DNA from: Branchiostoma floridae | Taxonomy: Eukaryota > Chordata > Leptocardii > Amphioxiformes > Branchiostomatidae | NCBI RefSeq assembly: GCF_000003815.2 | Contig: NC_049990.1 | Coordinates: 18,041,199-18,105,198, forward strand | DNA: 64,000 nt | Reading direction: 5' to 3' | The notes under the pieces: model-generated | Databases searched by the model: none | Seen by the model: the letters and a program-made list of their open reading frames with translations, nothing else | Told to the model about the DNA's origin: nothing | Made by a program: the position numbers and the translations under genes | Part shown: one piece after another, positions 23,488 through 34,871 of the stretch | Layout of the letters: every line of letters begins with the position of its first letter | How positions within the stretch are numbered: position 1 is the stretch's first letter

Positions 23488-23570
23488 CTCACACACACAC
23501 ACACTCACACTCACACACACACACACTCACACTCACACACACACACTTCTCTCTCTCTCTCTCTCTCTCT

Positions 23571-23621
<51 letters not shown>

Positions 23622-23622
23622 G
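23488..23622. repeat. Compound microsatellite (CA)n then (CT)n
   Basis: ACACAC/ACTCAC runs followed by long TCTCTC tracts, just upstream of CROT exon 1. The sequence breaks local alignment with the left arm. Confidence 0.95.
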
Positions 23623-23736
23623 AGAGACCTGTAAAAAGCATAATTTGCATTACGCGTTATATTCCATATGCGTAAATTGTTCTCTAGCTCTAGAACAGGT
23701 GGATCAGCTGTCCCCGCTAACAGCACTACAGACCCC

Positions 23737-26700
23737 ATGTCGCTGACCAGAGTACATCGAAACGCCGTCCAGCTGCTGCAGTATGTCGCCTCCCGCACGG
23801 GGCTTACCGAAGCCGTCAGGAAACTCCAGCTAGCGCGGCAGTTTGCGGCCAGCGACGACGAACTGAAGCAACTGCATGTAAGTGAAGTGTAAATAGTTGG
23901 CTAGATGAACAGACGTGAGATTTCCAGTTATCCTTCTCCGTTAGAAATAATTTAGTATGTTTATGACTTATGGCAGACTTAATGCATTTCTGTGGTCTCT
24001 TCTTTAAGCTGAAGTGGATACCTGGAATTCTACAAGAATGGTTACAGAAGAAAGCGATCCAAGTGTTTGGAGAGAGAACCTGGAAGTACCAGGACTCCCT
24101 CCCACCTTTACCTGTGCCTGCTCTCAAGAACACTCTGGACAAGTATCTAGAGTCAGGTATGGTTGTCAATCTGGTATTGGGAAACCGTAAAATTGCTTGT
24201 GACTGACCTGCAAACTACACTGCGTAACAATTCCTTTCGTCCTGATTCCCAGTTTTAACGTTACATCGTACTTAGTGCATGCACAATTATCATAACAACA
24301 AAGACTACTAAAGCGTATACATGAGAGAGGAGAGATTTGAAAGCAAACAAAATATGAAGGAGTAACTAATAATGCTAGTATTAATAATATGTCTTTGTGT
24401 AACCAGTAAAACCATTCGTTACGGCGGAGGAATACAAGCACACAGAGACGGTGGTGAGGGAGTTTGAAGAAGGGGTCGGCCAATCGCTGCATCAGCAATT
24501 ACTGGAGAGGGCAAAGGTAAAAAGGAACTGGGTAAGTAAGAGAACGTGTGTTATGTGTAGTGTGAAAACTGAGCCATGGACCAAACAAGAGTTTACGTTT
24601 ACACGTTATTGAGTACAAAATGTATATTACTTTAATTGATATAGAAGATGTTAATTGAGTTGGACTTTTAATCAATGCGACATACATGATCGACCGTTGT
24701 GTTCCAAGTTACTGACTTTTTGCTTTTAACGTACAGTCTTTGGTGAAATTTCGCCTTCCCTGTATGTACTATCACATATTATAAAAGTAGAAATTATCAA
24801 TGCAATATGTATATACATGTCAATCTATAGCTAGCTTCTCTTTTTAGAGACGTACAAATGTACCGTGTCTACAGGCGGCATAGCCCTAAAACTTGGGAAA
24901 ACAAGATCGTATTTTTCCAGCAACAATAGTGTAAATGCATCTAAGTTCGCGGGGATTTAATTTCCCGGTAGCAGAAAAAAGGACTTTTCGCGGTGGTTTT
25001 AAGTTTGCGGTGAAGCGGCCACCGCGATAACCGCGAACATTAATCCATCGCGAAAGTTTCTGCATTTACAGTATATTATAGAAACCATGTAAAGGTTGTT
25101 TGAATATTTTTCTGTATCGTAATGTCCTCAGCTTGAAGATTGGTGGGTGGATCTGATGTACCTTCAATCACGGCACTCCCTCCCCCTGACTTCCAACGTT
25201 GTCGGGTTTGTACCCGTCATGGACCACATGTGGTCTGCCATAGGGGTGGAACCAGCAGACAGGGTTCCACTGTTCCTCTCGGCATCTCTCTATCTGTGGA
25301 AACTCCTCAGGAAGTAAGTCCAAGAGAATGTATGTCTGGATGAACCTGTGGAAAACAGAAAATTAAGTTTTACTGAGTAACATCTAATTAATGTTATTTG
25401 ATAAACTTGCATAAAACTCGCAAAGAAAGTTTATTTGCCTAAACGCATTTTCTATCATGATTATTCATTCTTTTTCAGGTCAATGTACGCTATAAACGTA
25501 TTTGATATCTATGTATTATTCAACAAAGTCACTAATATCAATATTGTGCTTTTAGTATTTTGTTGTTATCTAAGATTTGTAGGGATGGGTACAAAACCAG
25601 TTTTTCTTATTGGACCGGTCCGGAAAAACCGGACCTGAAAAATTAACTGGACCGGATGTTGGACCTATAAGAAAATTAATAGATTACTAGTATTTGATTA
25701 GTCATTCACATGTTTTCGCGCTTGCAGGTCGAAGAAAATAACACGAGCGAAGTTTATAGTCATTTCTACCAAACTTTACGGTCAGTCGTACAGAGACAGA
25801 TAGCGTTGTATGGTTTTAAAACGCCAGTGTAAGTCGATCACTCCACCGAACAGATTTCTTTGTGGTGAAATGGACCATTGTTATGAGTATCATCCATTCA
25901 CAAGTTTTTACATACTGAATCAGGTCCAGGTTCAGGTCCGGACCTGGACCTGATCCTCTGGACCTGAACCTGAACCGGACTTGGACCTGAATTTTCTGTA
26001 CCGGTACCCACCCCTAGTGCTAACCTTTATCCACCTTTCTACTTCATCTTCATGAAGTCTGAAGTTTGTACAGAAGATGAGGTCATGAATTGTATTTTCT
26101 TACATTAGAGAGCAGATACCAATTGACAAGGCTGTGCTGACAGGTCGACCGTTCTCTATGGACCAGTTTCGTAACATGTTCTCGGCTCACAGGGTTCCTG
26201 GTGTGGCCATGGACAAGCTTGTCAGCCATTTCAAGACAGGTATGCTCATTTTGACACCGTTAAGATTAAATGATAATTAACGACTTTGATTTGGGGTTCA
26301 TTGTACTGATTTGCACAGTCTGGTAAGACACTGCAGTCGTGAATAATTTCATAAGGTAGGAAAATCATTGGCTATAAACGAGGTTCTTTTTTAACAATCC
26401 TGAGTTCTATATTCAATCAACAACCTACGTTTCGGCGACTGTGACTCTACTCAGGGCAATACTGGCTGTTTCACCCAGCCGCTAGGCGTCGCTGCTATGT
26501 GGCACCAAACGTTACGTATAAAAACTATAATGGCAGTATTTATCCTGGACATTACTGTCATACATAGCAAATTGTCCGGCAACAATTGACTGTCGATTGT
26601 GTAGAGATCCTGGTTGTGAATACAGAACATAAGGTTACGCCTGATGCTACAGCATTTTGGCCACTGAGAACATGCATGAATCATGGAGTATGCTTACCAC

Positions 26701-29700
26701 TGTGAAGCATCTTTAAATGCTGACCCTTTTTCTGTAAACCATCTTTAAATGCTATGCACTGCAGTTGTTTGCCAGCTGTAGCAACAATATGCATAGTAGA
26801 TAAATATGTAGTGTGAACTTTTCTTCCCTGATTTTGCACAGAATCTGAAGGCCCATCACCCACCCACATCACGGTACTGTGTAAGGGTCGTGTGTTCAAG
26901 ATGGGGGTCATCGATCAAGATGGCGAACCTCTCACTCCTGCAGAACTTAAAATGTAATTATGATTTAATAATAAACTACGGATTGCGTTTAATCCTACAG
27001 CTCCAAATCTCAAACCAAGACACTCAATACATAAGTCACGTAAGAAACTAGATAAGTTTTAAAAACGGCGGGACGTTTCAAACCTTCATCTACCAAAAAA
27101 CAACTTGTTCTGATACTGATTAATCTATTGACAATCCGAGACATTCGTTTCGGTCTTGAGTATCGTTCACTTCAGGTTGCCTCAGATCAACTGATCTAGA
27201 TTGATATTAATTGTCTCGTTTCTCTTTTCCAGACAACTGGAAGGCGTGAAACAACAATGTGAGAACGTCTGTGAGGGACCACACATCTCTGTGCTAACTG
27301 CGGGAAACAGGACGCAATGGGCAAAGGTTTGTTAAGTTTAGAGAAAAATATCCACGTTGGCGAGAATGTTTTAGACATGAAAGTACAAGAAATATGAAAA
27401 TAAAGCGATGTAAGTGCGCATCAGCATCAATTAAAAAAGAACACCACAAGTTATTTTTTGAAAGTCTTGATGGTTGTCGACGCCCCAAAAAAAGTACAAA
27501 AATATATCTTACCTGCACAGAATAGAGAGAAGATGACGGAGATGGGCCCAGTCAATGCTCATAACCTGTCCGTCATTGAGAAGAGTATCTTAGTCTTAGC
27601 GTTTGACGATGCCACGCCGAAGGACAGTGGGGAGGTAAGGCGATGTTTTGAGCGTACATCTTAGAGCGTCTCCATGGTTCTCTATGTAGCATTTAGCAAA
27701 TTTGCCAAATTGTTTTCGCTGAAAGTCTATCTTTTGCATACTCAGTACAACATACTGAGTCTAGATATTCTAGTGCCTTACACCGTATCCAGACTCTTCA
27801 CCAGACGTTGGCAGGCAGTGGCAAGAACAGATGGTTTGACCATGTCAACACTGAGGTGGCCTTCAAGAACGGTCTTTTCGCTGGCAACTTCGAGGTTCGT
27901 TTTTTTTTTTTTTTTGGAACAGATCTTGCACATCATACGCATTCCTGAACAATTATCATGTACCAAAATCAGTTAACATTATCTGCATAAATTAGTCATC
28001 ATATACGTTTCCTAACCTCTGTACACAATTGTGGACAAGGGTTTCTGTGCTTTAGTTTCCATAACGTTTATATTTTCAGCATACACCAGCAGATGGCATG
28101 GTGGCTGCTTTTTTGGGATACTTCGTTTTTGCTCAGTCACAGAGGATTGGACCAATACGGAAGGTATTCATACTTGAAAGCCATTAAATAGAATTCTGTT
28201 TACAGCGTATTGGGGGTATATATTGTATACCTAGACTGACTTGCTACTTGTTCTGGATATCCCGAATGTGCTTCGATAATTAATTCTAAGCACGTTTGGA
28301 ATAGAAGTGCATATAGCTTCTTCACGTGCGAGACCGGTTACTTCTCACTGCATCGCCACCTAGCGGTAGGAAGAAAAAAGTTAGTATTGTCCTGTGGAAG
28401 GTGGCAGAAGGACTATCGAAGCCTGAAGATGTGCAACAAGAATTGTATCATCCATTTGACTTGTGTACCGGCCTAATCATTGCGGACATCGTTACTTTCA
28501 CAGGACAAGGTCTCTGACAGGTCCGTTCCAGAACCAGAGGAGCTGATTTTCGCCATAGATGACGAGATACGTGATGAAATTATACATACACAGGAGACAT
28601 TCATTAAACAGGTAGATCACTACTCTTATCAATAACTATATCAAGCTGTAGACCTATACATTGAACACAGATTAACTGCAAAAGTACTATAGATGATATG
28701 ACGAACATAAGAAATGAGTCCATCATCGTTGTGCAAATACTGTGTGTAGATTGTAATATCATATGTTCGACCCAGGCTTCGGACTTGGAACTAGTCTGCC
28801 CCAGCTTCACAGACTATGGGAAGAAGTTCATCCGTAGTTTCAAGCTCCACCCGGACTACTACATACAGACTGCACTACAGCTGGCCTACTTCAGGCTACA
28901 TGGGAAGTAAGTGCAATAGGTGCAGACTAAAGCTAAGGGCACAACCCGCCGTACGTGCTATTTGTCCGTGCGTTTCTTGGGATGCCACGTTCGCTCCGTA
29001 TTTCTGAAAACGTCCAGGCTGTACAGGACAGGCGCGTCGCCCGTACTGGCACGTACGGGGGGCGAGTCCGCAGCCCGATGACACGACGGCGTGTCTGCGT
29101 GCTCCAAACTCCGTCGGATTCCGTACGAGTTTGTACGGAAGCGATACTTACCACTAGCTTACGGATCCCAAATATTGCCCACGTCTTTGCACGTGGGCAG
29201 CATGTATTTGCACATACGCCGGGTTGTGCCCTTAATTAGCTTAACGTGGTGCTATAGGCGACGAGATCAATATACTAGTATCCAAATATATCTAAATCAT
29301 GGTGACCTTGGGTGCGAAGTTAACTATTCACTAGTAACGTTTGGGGTGTTCCCATACTTTTCCTTCCCAAATCATGACGTCAGACCAGCTCCCACGCACC
29401 AGCCGGCGACGCTGCGGCAGTACTACCACGGCCGGACCGAGACTGTCCGGTCCTGCACCATGGAAGTGGTCAACTGGTGTAAGGCCATGATGGACAACAC
29501 AGTACCGGTATGCTGCTGCTTATTACTTGATTACATGTATGGCATATTGAACGAATTCTGGTGGTTCAAGCTATGTCCCAAAATAAATGTATTTTCGTCC
29601 AAAATATTGCCTATTAACCTAATATGCTGTATATAGGAATATATCCGTCAACACACTTCATATGATATCATGTTTGTTTTCTTCCCTTGTTAGATTCAAG

Positions 29701-31044
29701 AGAAGAAAGAACTAATGATGGCGGCGTTGAAGAAGCATATACAACTTATGGAGGAGGCGAAAAACATGCTGGGTAATCATACTTTTATGACGTATCTATT
29801 ATTAGCAAATCGCCATGTAGGCATGCAGTAGTGAAAATACGCCGCTTTTGTTGCCATCGTGCCACAGCTCTTATTTTAATCGATTAAAATAATTTTCATG
29901 TACTTTATAGATATTGTAGTGAGGGTAGCAAAGTTTTCTTAATCTTTGATTGTTTTCTTCAGGCTGTGACCGTCACCTGCTTGGTCTTCGAGCTATATCT
30001 CAAAGTGCAGGAATTCCTCTTCCTTCACTCTTCAGAGATACTGCCTACACAAAGAGGTAAGCAGAAAATTCTCCAATCCCGGACGTCGTTCGGCCCTTAC
30101 TTTTAGACGGCCAATGCAAACTTTGAGACAATAAATGACAAACAGTTCAGTACGTACGACAGACGTAAAATGTTGAATAAGATTTAGATTACTTTATTTA
30201 TTTATTGAAAATGACAACAAATCATTACACTGGGACAGCCTAGGCAGGCTATGCAAGCTGATGACGGCTGACCCACAAAGATACAACAGACAAACAAATC
30301 TAAATTACACATATGTACATAATAGGCCACATAGGCTACGTAAGCTATGAGGAGCAGATGGAAGGTGCTGTAAATCGGTTTGTTGATGTTAAAAGTGAAT
30401 GCAGAGCGTCTGAGAGTTTTTGGTTTGTAGCAAAGTTATGACCTGGAATTTAGATTACTTATTGCATTCTAGCTATTTATTTGTCTTTACAATTTTGACA
30501 TTCTCTCTTCCAAACCTCTGATGACGACTGAAGTTTGGGGGGTGGGTACGTCATGCTCAATACTCTGATTGGCTATACACCAGCCCCAGCGGCAGTGGCT
30601 CCCAAGGTACCTCACGGCTATTGCATCGCATACAACATCCAACCAGATAGGTTTGTTAGTATTCTGTGTAATGTGTACTTCAATGACTACATTCATAATG
30701 AAAATTGGAAACCTGGAAAAATTGGAACTCATGCATAAAGTAACTAGGATATAGCACCCTGGCTAGCCTTCAGGTGAAGAAAACTGTCCTTTTCTCTTTT
30801 TTTATCATAAAAAATGGCATTGCTCAGTCTTAACCAAAATTACAGATAAGATTAAGAACTACGAAACGCTGACTTTTCAGTATCATATATGATTTAACGT
30901 TACGAAAAATGTTTTCGCTTTACTTTTAGGTTGACCTACAGTGTGAGTGCCTGGAAGAGCTGTAAGGAGACCAGTGCTGAGGAGATGTCGGCTAGTATAC
31001 ACCAGTCACTCAGGGACATGCATCAACTTCTCATGACGTCATAA
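23737..31044 (+). CDS. CROT: Carnitine O-octanoyltransferase (CROT-like), complete
   Basis: Seventeen coding exons join in phase to 662 codons: 23,737-23,877, 24,009-24,156, 24,407-24,531, 25,132-25,313, 26,109-26,239, 26,842-26,953, 27,233-27,326, 27,521-27,634, 27,805-27,894, 28,080-28,163, 28,504-28,611, 28,776-28,906, 29,384-29,507, 29,694-29,772, 29,963-30,056, 30,534-30,650 and 30,930-31,044. The product transfers medium-chain acyl groups between CoA and carnitine, typically in peroxisomes. The catalytic histidine lies in EHTPADG (His at about residue 380, formed across exons 9 and 10). Family hallmarks are LPVPAL, YYHGRTETVRSC and FGKK-like DYGKKF. The C-terminal SAWKSC segment and the overall match are closest to CROT rather than CRAT or CPT. 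The N-terminus is about 50 residues longer than in vertebrate CROT. The C-terminus ends MTS, not a clear peroxisomal signal. The start at 23,737 is the first ATG preserved in both palindrome arms. Confidence 0.92.
24929..25071. mobile_element. 143-bp MITE with TA duplication in CROT intron 3
   Basis: The ends GTGTAAATGCA and TGCATTTACAG are inverted repeats, and the element is flanked by TA on both sides. The left arm shows the empty site CAACAATATATTATAG (inverted, near 875). The interior is GC-rich with CGCGGTGGT-type motifs. Insertion at TA fits a mariner-like source. Confidence 0.8.
25581..26015. mobile_element. MITE with AGGGRTGGGTAC ends in CROT intron 4
   Basis: The ends are AGGGATGGGTAC and GTACCCACCCCT, with internal repeats of the type GGACCTGAACCTG. 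It is absent from the matching place in the left arm (about 380-410). The same family is present at 57,747-58,084. Confidence 0.8.
28935..29233. mobile_element. MITE with AAGGGCACAACCCG ends in CROT intron 12
   Basis: The terminal inverted repeats AAGGGCACAACCCGCCGTAC and its partner at 29,214-29,233 enclose a GC-rich interior full of CGTACG-type steps. Open frames inside are incidental. Confidence 0.75.
30195..30447. mobile_element. Retroposed element with 13-bp target duplication in CROT intron 15
   Basis: ATTTAGATTACTT flanks both sides (30,182-30,194 and 30,448-30,460). The element begins with an (ATTT)n run, so it lies tail-first, like a SINE or LINE end inserted on the minus strand. 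The inverted CROT fragment shows the empty site at about 18,900 (TTTATATTACTTATTG in gene sense). Confidence 0.75.
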
Positions 31045-31856
31045 GGCACCCATCACGGAAAATACAGCAATCATAATTTTACTGTTAAATTACAGTTCAT
31101 TGCTGCTATTTTGTTATTTAACATTCATAAGATTGATGTTACTTTGGATTATAGGCACAGCTGACCAGAATTATCTTAATTCATATAGTTGATTATGTCA
31201 ATGGTGCTTTAAAATTTCAGGGGTCAATTAATGCACTTGATTAAGTTGTTTTGATTGACTTTCTTCCTATTTTTCAAACATCTGTGGTCTCTCTATAATT
31301 TTGTTTTAAATTCAACGTCCACATATCGACTCATAAAGCTGTCAGAGGGAGAGTGTTCATTTTAGTTGTAAAGCCTTGAATTCAGCCGAAGTGGGCTGCC
31401 ACTGTATGTTGTTGTGTGTCGATCGATGACGTAAATAAACCATTCATTCATTCATCTGGGACATATGCAAAGCATGAGGGGCTCCTACGAGGCGGCTCAA
31501 TACGAAAGATGCAAATACACATGCAAATGCACATGCACATGCACACACTCACACACACATGTAAATGTACAAGCACACACACACACAAGAAAACAGAAAC
31601 ATAAGTTAACTCTCACAAACATTTTTATTGTCGGAAATTCATATCTTAAAGGCCACACAGCAAAAATGAACACAAGAAAGTTCCACTGTAAGAGGTTTAT
31701 TTGTTTCCAGACATTCTCTACAAACATGAAAGTATTGGAAATATACTTATATTTTGTCTACCATGTAATGTTATATTTCCATCTTTATTGTATGGAAAAT
31801 GAATCATGTAACTGATATTTGTGACATGACAACTAGCAGGTTGAGATCGCTTCTCT
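31045..31856. other. CROT 3' flank and 3' flank of the collagen-lectin gene
   Basis: These are the convergent 3' ends of two genes. For CROT, AATAAA occurs near 31,434. For the lectin gene, TTTATT at 31,624-31,629 is AATAAA on the minus strand. A (CA)n-rich patch lies at about 31,510-31,590. No exon is seen. Confidence 0.5.
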
Positions 31857-34574
31857 TCAGAGACAAGCTTGGATGTCGACCCCTACCCTAACCCATTGCG
31901 TATCAGCCCACGTGCGCATGCACACTTCAGCCATGGTTGTTGTAGCACGTTTCACATACGTGTGTATGCGTTCCTGACCAGCGTGGTGGTCAAGGTGGTA
32001 GAGACCGATATGGACGACCGGTACGCCAGGGAAGGCATTGCGGAAGCGAAAGATTTTGCAGACATCGCGGGTTCCGAGACCGGCATTGAGACTGTGGGGC
32101 GGTGCACCAGTGTCCACTCGTCCCTGGTCACCTGAAAGAATATCCAATGACATGATGTTATAGCTACTAGTAACTTCCTTTCCTTTTTAGAAAGACATTG
32201 TTTTTGTTATTTCTGAAAAGGAATAGCAGTACAGGATCGGTTTGTGAGAAAACTTATTGAGAAAAGGGATTCTTCCGACTTTGGATCAGTAGCTTATCAT
32301 TGTTTGTGAAATGTCTTGTAAAAATTTTCTCCTTCACGCAAGAAAAAAGGCATAAACATCAAGCAACATTTCAAATAATGTTTCACTGTGTTAAATATCA
32401 TGTCCACAACCCAATATGAAATGTTTTTATAATAAACTGACAAACACAAAGTGCCAATTCTTGAAAGATTCGGTTTCAAAGATGACGAAAAAATCACAAC
32501 ATCAGTAACAAGTATACTGAGTCACTCACATTGCCGGACGTGTGGACCGACTGGGCCCGGGGAACCCCTCTCTCCTTTGGCGCCAGGCAAGCCACGAGCA
32601 CCCCTGGGGCCGGCTGGGCCACGGTCACCCTTCTGTCCCCTGGGGCCGGGCAAGCCAGGGGGTCCCTGGTCACCCTTTTCCCCCTGGTGGAATGAAAAAC
32701 ATTTCTATATCAGGAAGGAAATCGAAATGTTGTCCGTGCTCTATCCCCAGTATCGCCATGCAAGTCAGACGGACCGGGAGCTCCAGTGTAAAGTAGAGTG
32801 GAACCATACCTCAAGCTACTTAACGTTACATCTTTCGTGGTCTAACAAGAAAACACCGAGAAGCACGGCGAGCCTTCAACAAAGACGTTCACTGAAAGAC
32901 CACACCGCCGCCAAGTCAAGCACAAGAAAGACACTCAGATACCTGAGTCACTGCCCACCACACCACCGAGAAAAGAGAATGAAGCCGGTTTGTGCGTGTG
33001 ACAGGCTGAATAAAAGTTCTTAGTAACAGGAACTATATGCGTCTGAAGAAGTGTTAGGACCCGGCCGGGTAGCTTTTGGAATCGAAAAATATTATATAAA
33101 AGGCAACAAAACACACAGAACGTAAACAAAATAGTCAGGAGCATAATTTGTGTATATTCCTTGGTAAACAGTCTCATTTTTCATTTCCGCAGACATCCCG
33201 GCCGGGGCCCGTTTAGGAAATGGAACCAAAGCCTTACTGTCAATATATACTGAGGGACGACTGTGGTGCAAAAGATGTTGACAGCTTGAAGTTCCTTCTA
33301 CTTCACAATACATAGTATCATGTGAAAAACACAATGTTCATTGTCTTTTCAATTATCGTTTTAAGCTTACCTTAAATCCCCGTGGTCCTCTCGGTCCTGG
33401 AAATCCCCTGGGTCCCCTGCACCTCGACGGGAGCCCCGGCGTGTTACACACTATGGATAGTTCTATTTGTAAAAGACGTCATACCGTTAACAGCAGAAAA
33501 ATCATTTTATACAACTGCTTTATTCTTGTGGGAGATTTGATAGAGATCTTAGACCAGAACCGCTAGATGTCTTGGTTTGAACTAGATCCGAACTATTTTC
33601 CTCTATCTTGGTCATAAAACCGTTAATACACAAACATATCTTGATCGATGCTTACTAGCACTCCTTTTCGACCTGCCGTGCAGTACATCTTCCAGTCGCC
33701 AGGGTGTGTCCTTCTCATCGTCCAAATCAACACTATCAGCATCACTGTCCGTAGATTCCGACTACAAAATAAAAGTAAGGATGAACATCATTAGGGCAGC
33801 TGGGACTATCCATTGAAGCGTAGCGTAAGAAACAATGAAGCAATACCTTGTTTGAGTGCTTACCCCAAAACCTCAAGTTTTTTCATAGGGCCTGCTTTAC
33901 AATTCAAAGAAAACAAGGGGTTGTCCAACTCCACCCACAGAACCCGACAACTCAAATCTGTCCTTCCGCCAGCTACACTGGTGAACTGAACACAATCTGA
34001 CCAAAATGGGAACGTTCACATATATATAGACCCCGGATACTGCACAACCCAACTCTGACGTCTGCCTATTGTCTATCCCACCCTTAGGCGAGACACTGGT
34101 TCAGGTCAAACTTCGAATCATTTCCAGTCTATAAAGATGTACATGTAACAACTATTTGTTCCACCCGAGTTCGCATCGATAGTTAGCTAAGCTGATAGTG
34201 GCGCCTCATTTGTGTCCACTGATTCCTTTATGTACGAATTTGCAACAACGAAATGGAAAAAAATGGATTCTTACTTCATTTTCTGCAGTCAGATCTTGAA
34301 GGCTGGTGTCTTCTTGGGTCTCAGAGTATGTGTTTTCGCCTTCTCTTTCTTTCTTCATCAAGTACACCTCCTCTCTCAGGTAGCGAATCTCCCCGCTTTG
34401 CAAGGCTACCTCGCCCAGCACCCTGTCCAGCACGGCCCGGCGTTCCCTCAGCTCAGCCCCCTGCCACAGCACCAGGCAGGCGGCAACCAAGAAAACACCG
34501 GCCGCCAAGAGCTGGATGACAAGGCCGCGGCTGCTGTGGTCCCTGCCCTGGAGGACGAGCTTCTCTGGGATCAT
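31857..34574 (-). CDS. Type II transmembrane collagen with C-terminal H-type lectin domain
   Basis: Five exons on the minus strand (34,275-34,574, 33,656-33,761, 33,371-33,450, 32,530-32,683 and 31,857-32,131) join in phase to 304 residues. Residues 1-17 are a short cytoplasmic tail, 18-37 a hydrophobic anchor ([19 protein letters not shown]), and about 40-75 a charged, heptad-like coiled coil. Residues 100-128 are acidic, then R-S-K-R at 130-133 is a furin-type site. Residues 141-207 are Gly-X-Y collagen with one short break. Residues 214-304 match the H-type lectin fold ([15 protein letters not shown], then [14 protein letters not shown]). The layout resembles membrane collagens such as XIII and XXV, but with a carbohydrate-binding head, so a trimeric, possibly shed, pattern-recognition molecule is likely. 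Ligand and function are inference. Confidence 0.88.
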
Positions 34575-34871
34575 TTTCTCTTAACAAACTGTCACCGATC
34601 TGCGACAGAGACGAAGTGGCGTGGGTTCTCAAATGTCGTGTCGGTGAGATGATCTTCTAGGTAGGCGATGTCGAACTTATGGTCTTGCACAAGTCTTCGG
34701 TCCTTTTTATACAGTTTTACACGTCTTATCCGTCATAGACGGTAGAAAGAAGGGAAAAACCCGCGGCGTATGTCCACCATTCTTCTATTGTTCAGTTTAC
34801 TATAAATATACAGCGACGTCACGTTTAGACATAAGCTGTCCAATTTTCCCTGTATTCTGTCCTAGTGATTC

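Larger units (their letters stand above)
10959..26400. repeat. Right arm of the giant imperfect palindrome
   Basis: This is the inverted partner of 1-10,858. Gene order reading outward from the centre is sulfotransferase-like, then myristoylated-protein gene, then CROT, the same as on the left. The arm is longer because it holds a retrotransposon (10,996-12,632), a MITE (13,341-13,656), about 480 bp including a sulfotransferase exon that the left arm has lost, and a 3.4-kb interruption (about 17,660-21,030). It also holds two further MITEs inside CROT introns (24,929 and 25,581). Homology is visible to about 26,400, which pairs with position 1, so the true end of the duplication lies outside the window on the left side. 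Confidence 0.85.

Noticed and set aside
28955-29239. Overlapping open frames in several phases
   Set aside because: They lie inside a MITE with clear terminal inverted repeats in a CROT intron.
34206-34652. Plus-strand frames of 146 and 88 residues
   Set aside because: They are antisense shadows of exon 1 of the collagen-lectin gene.
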